A DNA stretch of 15,094 nt from Xanthobacteraceae bacterium (GTDB lineage: Bacteria; Pseudomonadota; Alphaproteobacteria; Rhizobiales; Xanthobacteraceae): positions 1 through 15,094 of the forward strand of contig JAIESC010000287.1 of assembly GCA_019746355.1 (NCBI GenBank), given 5' to 3'. The notes under the pieces are model-generated. The model was not told the DNA's origin. It did not search any database and was given only the letters and a program-made list of their open reading frames with translations. The first letter of the stretch is position 1. The number at the start of each line of letters is the position of its first letter. This document shows positions 1 through 7,257 of the stretch, in pieces. A program made the translations under genes and the position numbers.

Positions 1-1
1 C

Positions 2-82
2 CCCCATGCTAGCTTGAAAGCCAAGGTACCCATCAGCCGCTTCGGCCTAACCGAGGACAACGTCCTGAGGCTCCACATCTAG
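2..82 (+). CDS. C-terminal end of an unidentified protein (5' truncated)
   Basis: An open plus-strand frame runs from the window edge to a TAG at 80-82 and ends in ...RFGLTEDNVLRLHI. Only 26 residues are visible. The composition looks like a genuine protein tail, but I cannot assign a family. Its stop codon overlaps the stop of the convergent DUF2336 gene within the palindrome CTAG (79-82), a tidy tail-to-tail arrangement that gives mild support for a real gene. It could also be a chance open frame, because the visible piece is so short. Confidence 0.4.
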   Translation, partial: PHASLKAKVPISRFGLTEDNVLRLHI

Positions 83-1260
83 GCGGCCGCCAGGTGGAAA
101 TCCCGATCGACATCGATCCGCGCCTCGGCAACGAGCTCGTCGCAGAACAGCCGCGCTTCCTCGCGGGCGGCCTCCGCCGCGAAACGGCGCAGCAGCGTCA
201 GCAGCGGCTCGATCTCGTCGGGCGACTCGTTCTCGCAGCGGGTGAGCGCGCGCTCGATGATGCGGCGCTTGAGGCGGCTGGCGCCGCCGATTTCATGGCC
301 GAAGCCCTCCTCGCGCATCGCCTCGAGCGCCTCGCGGAAGGCGAGGAACGTCGACGCCGGCAGGCCGGCCTTGTCGTAGAGCGCGCGGAAGCTCGCGCCG
401 CGGCGGTCGTGAACGATGCCGGTGACGCGGGCCAGCGGAACGCCGGCCAGCTCGGCCAGGGCTTCTTCGAAAAACTCAACGTTTCCAGAGAGTAACGAGC
501 GAAGGATGAGACCGGCGTTGAGCTGGCGGCTCTCGCAGAGATGACGGATCAGCGGCCGGACCTCGTTTTCCGGCGACGCCGCGGCCAGCGCCACGGTCGC
601 CTTCTCGCAGGCCTCGCGGGTGATGCGCCGGGCGCGGTCGGGGGCGAGCCAGGCGCGCGCGGCGACGAACTCCGCGAGCGTCTGCGACAGCTTCAGCACC
701 AGCGCCTGCCGCGTCGGCGCCGGCAGGTCGGAGCGCTTGAGCAGCGCATCGCGGATCGCGGCGAGCCGACCGTGGCGCTCGACGATCCGGTCGAGCGAGA
801 ACGGCACGATCTCGGCGTATTGGTTCTCCAGGAGGATCAGGCAGGCCTCGGCGCAGCCGACCTCGGCGATGGCGGCCGCGACCGAGCACGGCAGCAGCGC
901 GCGCATGGCGACCGCCGCCTGCCGCACGGTCTCCCCGCTCGCGACCGCCTCGACCAGGTCAGCGTCGAGCAGAAGCGGCGAACGGTGCAGGACCGGCCCC
1001 GCCACATCGGGCTGATCGCAGGCGAGCGCATGCACGATATTCGCCGGGGCATATTCGGACGCCGCGAACACATCGGCGAGCGCGCGGCGCACCAGCGGCG
1101 ACGGGTCGTCGAGCAGCATGGTCATCGCGCCTTCGGCGGCGAGACGGTCGCTGTCGGTCATGTCGGAGTAGAGGTAGGCGCGGGCGAGCGCGCCAGTGGC
1201 TTCGGCGCGGATGCCGGAGGGAGCGGTGTGCAACCATTGCAGGAACTGACGAACGATCAT
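79..1260 (-). CDS. DUF2336 domain-containing protein
   Basis: A 393-residue soluble, strongly alpha-helical, Ala/Arg/Leu-rich protein with no signal peptide or membrane segment. Helical-repeat character is visible in the N-terminal half, for example DDPSPLVRRALADVFA near residue 51. The C-terminal half carries LAGVPLARVTGIVHDRRG and FRALYDKAGLP, which I recognise as typical of the DUF2336 family common in Rhizobiales and other alphaproteobacteria. The biochemical function of the family is unknown to me. The ATG at 1260 is the first codon of the recognisable N-terminus (MIVRQFLQWL). The gene stands alone: the lytic transglycosylase gene upstream on the same strand ends about 100 bp away across an AT-richer gap, so co-transcription is possible but not shown. 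Confidence 0.85.
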   Translation of the reverse strand: MIVRQFLQWLHTAPSGIRAEATGALARAYLYSDMTDSDRLAAEGAMTMLLDDPSPLVRRALADVFAASEYAPANIVHALACDQPDVAGPVLHRSPLLLDADLVEAVASGETVRQAAVAMRALLPCSVAAAIAEVGCAEACLILLENQYAEIVPFSLDRIVERHGRLAAIRDALLKRSDLPAPTRQALVLKLSQTLAEFVAARAWLAPDRARRITREACEKATVALAAASPENEVRPLIRHLCESRQLNAGLILRSLLSGNVEFFEEALAELAGVPLARVTGIVHDRRGASFRALYDKAGLPASTFLAFREALEAMREEGFGHEIGGASRLKRRIIERALTRCENESPDEIEPLLTLLRRFAAEAAREEARLFCDELVAEARIDVDRDFHLAAA

Positions 1261-1361
1261 GGACTCACCACAGGTACGGCCGGTACTGGCGCACCTTAGG
1301 CGCAGAGATTTAACAAAGCGTTCAGCATAAATATTCAGGATTGTTAACCAGCGCCTGCGGC

Positions 1362-2393
1362 TCAGACCCGGCCGCGGAACAAGGCCCGCGCGTCGGGGAG
1401 TTGCTCCTGAAACAGGTCGAGCGGGCCGCCCGCGGCGGCGGGCGCGGATGTCTCGGGCAGCGGCTGCGGCTTCGCCGGCGCGGCGGCCGACGGAGGCGGC
1501 GCAGGATTGCTCCAGAGCGCGCTGACGAGCGGCGAGACCGGCTCGGGCGAACCGGTGCTGCGAAACAGCCCGTGGAACACCGGACCGGACGGCGCGCTCG
1601 CGCCGGCCACCTGATTGGCCTCGCCGGCGCGCGCGATTTGCTCGGGCACGACCATGGGCTTGCCCGGCTTGACCACGCCGACCACCCGCTGCTCGCCCGC
1701 GCCTTGCCCTTGGCGCGCGTCCTGGAGATTGCCGGCCTGCCCCGCCAGTTGCGGCGCGACCTTGTTGGCCGGGCCTCCCCGCGCCACGCCGTAGCGGCCG
1801 ACGAGCGAGCGATAGACCTCCGCGGCGCCGCGCGCGTTGCCGCGCGCGTCATAGAACACCTGCGGATTGGCGCGCGCCGGGCCGGAAAACACCGCGGCCG
1901 CGGGCGTGTACGGCCGCTCCTGCGCAAGCTCGATCAGCCGCGCGGCGCCCTGCGGCCCCATGAAGTGGGCGATGTAGAGCTCGCCTTCGGTCGGCGCGCG
2001 GCCGAGCCGCTCGCCGAGCTTGCCGGCGTTGGCCCGCGTATAGGCGCCGGCCATCAGCGCGTTGGCGTTGGGATCCGAGCGCAGCTCCATGATGCGGTCG
2101 TACATGCGCGGATCGCCGACCGTGTACTGCCCGGACGGCTGGCGCGAGATCGCGTTGGCATAGGGCGCATAGCCCAGCGCCCCACCCGTCTCCTTCAGCG
2201 TCCCGAGCCAGGTCTGCTCGATGAACTGAAACAGCCCCTTCGCCGAGGAGGTTCGTGCCTGCGCGTCGGCGTTGAAATTCGATTCGACCTGGGCGGTCGC
2301 AAGCAGATATTTGAAGTCCGCGCCGGTGACCCGCGCCGCCTGGCGGATCGCGCCGGTGACGGCCGGGGTGGAGGCGGTCTGCTCGATGTTCAT
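1362..2393 (-). CDS. Lytic transglycosylase, SLT/GH23-like domain, no signal peptide
   Basis: A 343-residue protein. Residues about 15-210 form a transglycosylase SLT-like domain: catalytic Glu37 in AQVESNF, then the fold signature SSAKGLFQFIEQTW (about 48-61), and later AHFMGPQGAARLIE. Such enzymes cleave the MurNAc-GlcNAc bond of peptidoglycan. The rest is low-complexity, Pro/Ala/Gly-rich tail. No Sec signal or lipobox is present, so export must use another route or the enzyme acts after local release; some flagellum- or secretion-associated transglycosylases of Rhizobiales share this trait. The start at 2393 is chosen because the domain begins there (MNIEQTAS) and AAGGGCGAC precedes it. 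The same frame stays open upstream to 2927, but that part is antisense to the MaoC gene and looks non-coding. It is divergent from the MaoC gene. Confidence 0.85.
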   Translation of the reverse strand: MNIEQTASTPAVTGAIRQAARVTGADFKYLLATAQVESNFNADAQARTSSAKGLFQFIEQTWLGTLKETGGALGYAPYANAISRQPSGQYTVGDPRMYDRIMELRSDPNANALMAGAYTRANAGKLGERLGRAPTEGELYIAHFMGPQGAARLIELAQERPYTPAAAVFSGPARANPQVFYDARGNARGAAEVYRSLVGRYGVARGGPANKVAPQLAGQAGNLQDARQGQGAGEQRVVGVVKPGKPMVVPEQIARAGEANQVAGASAPSGPVFHGLFRSTGSPEPVSPLVSALWSNPAPPPSAAAPAKPQPLPETSAPAAAGGPLDLFQEQLPDARALFRGRV

Positions 2394-2467
2394 TGTCGCC
2401 CTTGCCGCCCTCCGCTTTGCAGATTCTTGCGGCGGCCGGGGCGGAAGCGAACAGTTAACGATCGTGG

Positions 2468-2483
2468 TAAATGAATTCTTAAC
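2468..2483 (+). promoter_or_regulatory. Possible CtrA-type binding site (one mismatch)
   Basis: The sequence TAAA-TGAATTC-TTAAC lies in the 114-bp divergent gap between the transglycosylase (-) and MaoC (+) genes. The alphaproteobacterial CtrA full site is TTAA-N7-TTAAC, so this has one mismatch in the first half. A further GTTAAC lies about 12 bp upstream. The match could be chance, since the gap is locally AT-rich. Confidence 0.25.
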
Positions 2484-2507
2484 AGGCGACCGAACGGAGG
2501 ACTTCAG

Positions 2508-3002
2508 ATGGCCGACAGCAACACCATCACGGCGAACCGGCACAAGCGCGGCGGGCTCTATTTCGAGGCCTTCGAGGTGGGCTCGCTCACCGAGCACCGC
2601 TACTACCGGACCGTCACGCAGATGGACAACATGCTGTTCTCCAACATGACGCTCAACCCGCAGCCGCTGCACATCGACCGGCACTTCTGCGAGCAGGAGA
2701 CCGAGTGGGGCCAGCCGCTGATGAACTCGCTGTTCACGCTCGGCCTGATGGTCGGCATCCAGGTCTCGGATATGACCAACGGCACGACCATCGCCAACCT
2801 CGGCATGACCGACGTGAAATTCCCCCACCCGCTGTTCGAAGGCGACACGGTGCACTGCACGACCGAGGTGGTGGGCAAGCGCGAGTCGAAGTCGCGGCCG
2901 GGCGCCGGCATCGTCGAGTTTCACCACCGCGCCTACAATCAGGACGACAAGCTCGTGGCGGAGTGCAAGCGCAGCGCGTTCATCCGGATGCGGCCGAAGT
3001 AG
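2508..3002 (+). CDS. MaoC family (hot-dog fold) acyl-CoA dehydratase/hydratase
   Basis: A 164-residue cytosolic protein with a single MaoC-like hot-dog domain. The active-site helix region reads DNMLFSNMTLNPQPLHID (residues 40-57), which resembles the hydratase motif in which an Asp and a His (here Asp40 and His55) activate water across an enoyl-CoA double bond. Later elements VKFPHPLFEGDTV (about 103-115) and a C-terminal strand ECKRSAFIRMR are typical of the mesaconyl-CoA/beta-methylmalyl-CoA-dehydratase-like branch. The exact substrate cannot be read from the sequence. The start is well supported: GGAGG at 2496-2500 lies 7 nt before the ATG. There is no CitE-like lyase or other acyl-CoA gene beside it, so context does not narrow the pathway. 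It is convergent with the HAD gene, separated by 27 bp. Confidence 0.85.
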   Translation: MADSNTITANRHKRGGLYFEAFEVGSLTEHRYYRTVTQMDNMLFSNMTLNPQPLHIDRHFCEQETEWGQPLMNSLFTLGLMVGIQVSDMTNGTTIANLGMTDVKFPHPLFEGDTVHCTTEVVGKRESKSRPGAGIVEFHHRAYNQDDKLVAECKRSAFIRMRPK

Positions 3003-3029
3003 CGCCCGCCTGAGCTGAAGCCGACGGGC

Positions 3030-3755
3030 TCAAGCCGACGACGTCCGCCGGCTGAAGCACGCCATCAGCGCTTCCAGATCGGTCATCGCGGCGCGGGCGC
3101 CGACCTTGGCAAAGTCCTCGGGCGCGAACCCTCCGGTCAGGACGCCGATCGCCTCCGCGTGGACGCTGCGCGCGGCGAGCACGTCGAACGGCGTGTCGCC
3201 GATCATGACGGTGTCGCGGCCGCGGGCGCGGAGCTGTTTCAGCGCAAGCTGCAGCAGGCCGGGATGCGGCTTGCCCCGCTCGACATCGTCGCCGCAGGCG
3301 GTGGCATTGATCATGCCGCGCAGGCCGGTCAGGTCGAGATAATGGTCGAGCTCGCCGCGGCTGCAGTCGGTGGCGACACCGACGGCCTTGCCCGCCCGCC
3401 GCAGCATTTCGACCAGCAGGCGCGCCTGCGGGAAGGGCTTGACCTCCGTCAGATAGCGGGAGCGGTAGCGTTGTCCCTGGCTGTCGAGCCGGTGCAGCCT
3501 CTCCTCTTGAGTCAGGCCAGGCAGAAGATGCATCAGCATTTCAGTCCCATTGAGGCCGGACATGCGCTGCAATGTCTTGATCGCCACGTCGTGGCCGAAC
3601 TCGGACAGCGTTTCGCGCCAGCACCGCAACGTCGCCGGCACGGCGTCGACCAGCGTGCCTTCGACGTCGAACAGCACCACCGGCACCTGCAGGCACGATC
3701 CGGCCGCGACGTTACGGCGTGATTTTGCTGCGGCCTCGGCGTAAGGCGCGTTCAT
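3030..3755 (-). CDS. HAD superfamily hydrolase (phosphoglycolate phosphatase-like)
   Basis: A 241-residue soluble protein with all four HAD motifs. Motif I is FDVEGTLVD (nucleophile Asp30), motif II VATD with Thr129, motif III Lys162 in GKPHP, and motif IV IGDTPFD with Asp187 and Asp191. A helical cap occupies about 40-105, as in subclass I phosphatases. The usual DxD of motif I is DxE here, with Glu32 in the acid/base position; enolase-phosphatases of the MtnC type also have DxEGT, so activity is plausible. The substrate is unknown. The frame stays open upstream to 4139, but that extension has no domain, so I start at the ATG just before the domain; no clear Shine-Dalgarno is visible. An EcfG-like promoter at 3836-3860 faces this gene. 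Confidence 0.82.
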   Translation of the reverse strand: MNAPYAEAAAKSRRNVAAGSCLQVPVVLFDVEGTLVDAVPATLRCWRETLSEFGHDVAIKTLQRMSGLNGTEMLMHLLPGLTQEERLHRLDSQGQRYRSRYLTEVKPFPQARLLVEMLRRAGKAVGVATDCSRGELDHYLDLTGLRGMINATACGDDVERGKPHPGLLQLALKQLRARGRDTVMIGDTPFDVLAARSVHAEAIGVLTGGFAPEDFAKVGARAAMTDLEALMACFSRRTSSA

Positions 3756-3835
3756 TCGCGGCACGCGCACGGACACCGCACAGCGCTCGGCTGAGCCATG
3801 GGCACCTCCACAGGATTTCAGCTCGACCTTGAGAA

Positions 3836-3860
3836 AACAGGTGAGCACACGCCCGGTTCC
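3836..3860 (-). promoter_or_regulatory. Probable EcfG-type promoter for the HAD gene (near-consensus)
   Basis: Read on the minus strand this is GGAAC-N16-TGTT; the consensus is GGAAC-N16/17-cGTT, so only the least conserved -10 base differs. It points at the HAD gene with a predicted leader of about 70 nt. Its presence in the same gap as a perfect plus-strand match argues for shared control by the general stress sigma factor. Confidence 0.5.
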
Positions 3861-4142
3861 CCGCGCCGGCCGATTGAACCCTGGCGCGCAATTCGCGTTG
3901 AACCGCGGGGGCGTGCCAGGTGTCAACCGGCCGGAATGGGGATGACGGACGCAGTTGATTTTGCCGGTTTCTAACTGCGGCATCAGCGTATTGGTACGCG
4001 CCGACGTCTCACCTGTTCCTGGTGCTCCCCCGTTCGCCGACTTGCTGAAGCAAGCGCGGCCGGACCGTCGGCCTGAAGGCGTCGCTGCCAGGAGCGCAGG
4101 GCGTTCGACCATGATCCATTGCGTCCCGCGCACGCGCAAATA

Positions 4143-4167
4143 GGAACATCGGCCTTCGCCTCACGTT
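4143..4167 (+). promoter_or_regulatory. EcfG (general stress response) promoter, perfect match
   Basis: GGAAC at 4143-4147 and CGTT at 4164-4167 are separated by exactly 16 bp, matching the published alphaproteobacterial sigma-EcfG consensus GGAAC-N16/17-cGTT. It lies about 70 bp before the start of the DUF6496-like gene, giving a predicted leader near 60 nt. Intergenic location, spacing and orientation all fit. The downstream genes are typical of stress regulons. Confidence 0.75.
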
Positions 4168-4236
4168 AGCGTTTCAGCATTCAGGCCTCGCCGCGCACCC
4201 GCAACGGCCGGGCCAGACTCACGTTGGACGGTGCGC

Positions 4237-4440
4237 ATGGCCAAGAAGAGACGCAAACGCCGCTACAGCCGCAGCGCCAGCAGCGATGTCAAAAGCGAGA
4301 TGCACCGCTACAAGCGCGGCACCGCGAAAAGCGGACGCGGCGGCCGAGGCGGCCGGGTGAAGAGCCGCAAGCAAGCGATCGCCATCGGGCTGTCGAAGGC
4401 GAGAAAGAAAGGCAAGCAGGTTCCGCGCAAGAAACGATGA
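4237..4440 (+). CDS. Small highly basic protein, DUF6496-like
   Basis: A 67-residue protein rich in Lys and Arg with the signature EMHRYKRG (21-28), then a Gly/Arg stretch and VKSRKQAIAIGLSKARKKGK (41-60). I recognise this pattern from the DUF6496 family of short basic proteins. The charge suggests nucleic-acid association, but the function is unknown. A GTG at 4231 is in frame, yet the ATG at 4237 gives the family-like MAKK start. It is the first gene after the perfect EcfG promoter and is followed by the DUF2188 gene 13 bp later, so it probably heads a stress-induced operon. Confidence 0.82.
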   Translation: MAKKRRKRRYSRSASSDVKSEMHRYKRGTAKSGRGGRGGRVKSRKQAIAIGLSKARKKGKQVPRKKR

Positions 4441-4453
4441 TCGGAGGCAAACG

Positions 4454-4660
4454 ATGGCTGTCGCGGCATACGAGATCGTGAGAAGCGACGCGGGCTGGAG
4501 CGTGGCGCACCAGGGAAAGGCCACCGGCTCCTACGCGACCAAGGAGGCCGCATTCGAGGCCGCCGCCGCGGCCGCGTCGAACGCCATCAAGCAAGGCCAC
4601 GAGGTGAAGCTGTCGGTTCCAGGCGCACAAGGCAGCGAGCCGACGCTGGGCACCTCGTAA
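4454..4660 (+). CDS. DUF2188 domain-containing small protein
   Basis: A 68-residue protein: an N-terminal beta hairpin YEIVRSDAGWSVAHQGKATG (6-25), then an Ala-rich helix with GSYATKEAAFEAAAAAASNA (25-44), and a strand with GHEVKLSV. This W-V-x-H...T-K-x-A-A layout is that of DUF2188, a short family with no assigned function that I associate with stress-responsive loci in alphaproteobacteria. The ribosome-binding site GGAGG at 4443-4447 lies 6 nt before the ATG. It sits between the basic DUF6496-like gene and the dehydrogenase-like lipoprotein gene, with gaps short enough for one transcript. Confidence 0.82.
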   Translation: MAVAAYEIVRSDAGWSVAHQGKATGSYATKEAAFEAAAAAASNAIKQGHEVKLSVPGAQGSEPTLGTS

Positions 4661-4681
4661 AGCCGAATGCCGGAGTGCCCG

Positions 4682-6013
4682 ATGCACATGCTCGCCAGCC
4701 TTCTGCTGATTGGCGCCTGCGCCCTGCCGCTCGCCGCATGCGGGGATTCGGCGAAGCTTCCCGAGCAGAGCACCGTGGGCCCGAGTCCCACGCTGCCGGA
4801 GCCCAACTCGACCCTGATCCCGACCGTCAACATCGCCACCGCCAAGGGCTGGCCGGAGGGCGCAAAGCCCGTTGCGGCACAGGGGCTTTCGGTCACCGCC
4901 TTCGCGCAGGGGCTTGAGCACCCGCGCTGGCTGCTGGTGCTGCCGAACGGCGATGTGCTGGTCGCAGAAAGCAACGGTCCCGAACGGCCGGAGGACGCCG
5001 CCGGCATCAAGGGCATGATCTACAAGCAGGCACAGAAGCGGGCCGGCGCCGGCGCGCCGAGCGCGAACCGCATCACGCTCCTGCGCGACGCCGATGGCGA
5101 CGGTGTCGCCGAGAAGCGCACGGTGCTGCTGAAAGACCTCTATTCGCCGTTCGGCATGGCGCTGGTCGGCGACACGCTCTACGTCGCCAATGCCGATGCG
5201 GTGGTGAGCGTCCCCTACAAGGATGGCGACACACAGATCGCGCAGCCGGCCAAGAAGGTCGCCGACCTGCCCGGCGGACCGCTCAACCACCATTGGACCA
5301 AGGGGCTGGTGGCGAGCCGCGACGGCACGCGGCTTTACGCGTCGGTCGGCTCCAACAGCAATGCCGCCGAGAACGGGCTCGACAAGGAAGACAAACGCGC
5401 CGCCATCCACGAGATCGATCCGGCGACCGGGCAATCGCGCGTGTTCGCGTCCGGGCTGCGAAACCCGGTCGGCATGGCGTTCGAGCCGGAAAGCGGCGTG
5501 CTGTGGACGGTGGTCAACGAGCGTGACGAGCTCGGCAGCGATCTCGTTCCCGATTACCTGACCTCGGTGAGAGACGACGCGTTCTACGGCTGGCCCTTCA
5601 GCTACTGGGGCCAGCACGTGGACAGCCGTGTGCCGCCCAATCCGGAGATGGTCGCCAAGGCCGTCGTCCCCGATTATGCGCTCGGCAACCACGTCGCGGC
5701 GCTGGGGCTTGCCTTCGCGCAAGGGACGCTGCTGCCAGAGAGGTTCCGCAACGGCGCCTTCATCGGCGAGCACGGGTCGTGGAACCGCAATCCGCGGAGC
5801 GGCTACAAGGTAGTGTTCGTGCCGTTCGGCAATGGCAAGCCGAACGGCGCGCCGGTCGATGTGCTGACCGGCTTCGTCAACGACAAGGACGAGGCGCAGG
5901 GCCGGCCGGTCGGCGTCGCGATGGACAAGGCCGGGGCGCTGCTGGTGGCTGATGACGTCGGCAACGCGGTCTGGCGTGTCACGCCCGCCGCGGCCAAGGC
6001 CGCGGCGCGATAA
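4682..6013 (+). CDS. Sorbosone dehydrogenase-like PQQ-type beta-propeller lipoprotein
   Basis: A 443-residue exported protein. The N-terminus [20 protein letters not shown] is a lipoprotein signal with lipobox LAAC (Cys20), so the mature protein is probably lipid-anchored in the periplasm. The body is a six-bladed propeller of the glucose/sorbosone dehydrogenase family: [66 protein letters not shown] and HGSWNR. Relatives use PQQ to oxidise sugars or aldoses; cofactor and substrate here are inferred. No cytochrome c motif (CxxCH) is visible. An ATG at 4667 is also in frame, but GGAG at 4672-4675 is spaced correctly for 4682, and that start gives the cleaner signal peptide. It is the third gene of the stress-type cluster. 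Confidence 0.85.
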   Translation: MHMLASLLLIGACALPLAACGDSAKLPEQSTVGPSPTLPEPNSTLIPTVNIATAKGWPEGAKPVAAQGLSVTAFAQGLEHPRWLLVLPNGDVLVAESNGPERPEDAAGIKGMIYKQAQKRAGAGAPSANRITLLRDADGDGVAEKRTVLLKDLYSPFGMALVGDTLYVANADAVVSVPYKDGDTQIAQPAKKVADLPGGPLNHHWTKGLVASRDGTRLYASVGSNSNAAENGLDKEDKRAAIHEIDPATGQSRVFASGLRNPVGMAFEPESGVLWTVVNERDELGSDLVPDYLTSVRDDAFYGWPFSYWGQHVDSRVPPNPEMVAKAVVPDYALGNHVAALGLAFAQGTLLPERFRNGAFIGEHGSWNRNPRSGYKVVFVPFGNGKPNGAPVDVLTGFVNDKDEAQGRPVGVAMDKAGALLVADDVGNAVWRVTPAAAKAAAR

Positions 6014-6230
6014 TGGGAGAGGACCGACGGCCGCCAAGAGGAAAAACACGGAGAGCGAGCGGCCGGGCGCGCCCTGGACGACGCCGGGAACCGACCAGCC
6101 GGAGAAGCGTCCCGGGCCGTTCGCCCAGGCCCCGTCGCGCACGCCGCCCACGAAGGAGCAGCGCGGGCGCGACGACGAAAAGGAACCGGACGACAAGATG
6201 GATGCCGTAATGCGCGACACGCCACTCTAG
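6013..6230 (+). CDS. Small hydrophilic protein, probably frameshifted near its start
   Basis: The frame ending at the TAG of 6228-6230 encodes a natural-looking hydrophilic peptide with GAPWTTPGTDQPEKRPGPF, then TPPTKEQRGRDDEKEPDDK and a DAVMRDTPL tail. It has no start codon of its own after 5976; its uninterrupted starts (ATG 5952, GTG 5976) lie inside the upstream dehydrogenase gene. The attractive start is the ATG at 6013, fused to the dehydrogenase stop as TAATG, but that is in another frame, which gives an Arg-rich shadow peptide. One extra A in the A5 run at 6042-6046 would join the two. Sequencing error, mutation or -1 slippage on that run are all possible. No family is recognised. The gene would be the fourth of the cluster. 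Confidence 0.5.
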
Positions 6231-6451
6231 GGCTTGCGCTTTCGGTATCCGAAACGGGTGGACCGCCGCGAGTTGCCTCAAAACCGCTCGGAGGGCAGCT
6301 CCACGCGGCGCGACGGCCCGGCGATTAGATAGGGAGTACTTGGCGTCTTGGCAGCCCCCGGCGCTTCAACAAATAGCCCTCACGCAGCGAATTTTTGTCA
6401 TTGCGCTGTCGCAATCCGGCAGCCGTCCAGCCTGGCGCTCCGGTGTCGCCC

Positions 6452-7249
6452 ATGACGGGAGAAGGAAAAACTCTTATCGGAACCTCGGGCTGGAGCTACC
6501 GGTCGTGGCGCGGCCCTTTCTTTCCGGACAAATTGCCCGCGCGGCTGCATCTTGAATTCTACGCTGGACGCTTTCCAACGACCGAGCTGAACGGCGTGTT
6601 CTACCGCACGCCGACCGTGGACGCGGTTCGCGGCTGGGCCGAGCAGACGCCGGACGATTTCGTGTTCGCCTGGAAGGCGTCGAAATTCATCACCCACTGG
6701 AAGCGGCTGAAGGACACGGCGCGCAACAGCCTCGACCTGCTGGAATCGCGGCTGCGGCTGCTCGGCGACAAGGCGGGACCGGTTCTCTTCCAACTGCCGC
6801 CGCAGTTCGAAAAAAACCGCGAACGGCTGGCCGCCTTCCTGAAGATGCTCCGCGTTGGGCGCGAGTATGCGTTCGAGTTCCGCCATCCGAGCTGGTACGA
6901 GGACGACATCATCGATCTGCTGCGCGACCAGGGTGTCGCGCTGTGCATCTCCGATCACCACGATGCGCCCTCGCCTTGGCTCGTCACCGCGGACCACGTC
7001 TATCTGCGCGGACACGGCCCGCAGGGCCGCTATCGCGATCACTACCGGCCGGGCACGCTCGCAGAATGGTCCCGTTTCCTGCAGCGGCAGCGAAGGCAGA
7101 AGCGCCGCGCTTACGTCTATTTCGACAACGACCAGAAGAGCGCAGCGCCGAGGGACGCAGCGAAGCTGATCGGACTGCTGCCGCGAAGCTTGCGCAAAAC
7201 CGCCCGGCCCCCGACGGAACCGCCCACGGCCGTCCACGCGATGGATTGA
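6452..7249 (+). CDS. DUF72 domain-containing protein (YecE-like TIM barrel)
   Basis: A 265-residue soluble protein covering the whole DUF72 family. Hallmarks in order: IGTSGWSYRSWRGPFFPDKL near the N-terminus, FPTTELNGVFYRTP, FVFAWKASKFITH, GPVLFQLPPQF, AFEFRHPSWY, YLRGHGP and the C-terminal AYVYFDNDQKSAAPRDA. The family adopts a TIM-barrel-like fold; its activity is not established. The ATG at 6452 is chosen because the conserved region begins 8 residues later. A GTG at 6443 is also in frame, and no clear Shine-Dalgarno is seen for either. The isochorismatase-like gene follows after 8 bp, so the two form an operon. No EcfG motif was found in the 220-bp gap upstream. Confidence 0.9.
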   Translation: MTGEGKTLIGTSGWSYRSWRGPFFPDKLPARLHLEFYAGRFPTTELNGVFYRTPTVDAVRGWAEQTPDDFVFAWKASKFITHWKRLKDTARNSLDLLESRLRLLGDKAGPVLFQLPPQFEKNRERLAAFLKMLRVGREYAFEFRHPSWYEDDIIDLLRDQGVALCISDHHDAPSPWLVTADHVYLRGHGPQGRYRDHYRPGTLAEWSRFLQRQRRQKRRAYVYFDNDQKSAAPRDAAKLIGLLPRSLRKTARPPTEPPTAVHAMD

Positions 7250-7257
7250 GCGGGACA

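Larger units (their letters stand above)
3756..4236. other. Long divergent intergenic region with stress-type promoters
   Basis: No protein-coding frame here looks real. The few open frames lack usable starts and recognisable domains. The region separates the HAD gene (-) from the stress-type cluster (+). It holds two oppositely oriented EcfG-type promoter matches, listed separately. I see no terminator or riboswitch-like structure. Confidence 0.6.

Noticed and set aside
2394..2927. Minus-strand open frame continuous with the transglycosylase, making a 521-residue protein
   Set aside because: It is antisense to the well-supported MaoC gene, has no domain, and the true start with a ribosome-binding site is at 2393.
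3955..4143. Plus-strand frame of about 62 codons in the long gap
   Set aside because: It has only a TTG start, no ribosome-binding site or recognisable features, and it runs into the EcfG -35 element.
6087..6111. GGAAC-N16-CGTC resembling an EcfG promoter
   Set aside because: The -10 element lacks the conserved final T and the site lies inside a coding frame.
4289..6220. A 643-codon minus-strand open frame opposite the dehydrogenase gene
   Set aside because: The composition is Arg/Gly/His-rich without domains; it is the mirror of a GC-rich coding strand whose plus-strand genes have clear families and starts.
6240..6254. Hairpin TTTCGG-tat-CCGAAA after the small hydrophilic gene, as a terminator
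   Set aside because: The stem is only 6 bp with a 3-nt loop and no T-run follows; too weak to call.
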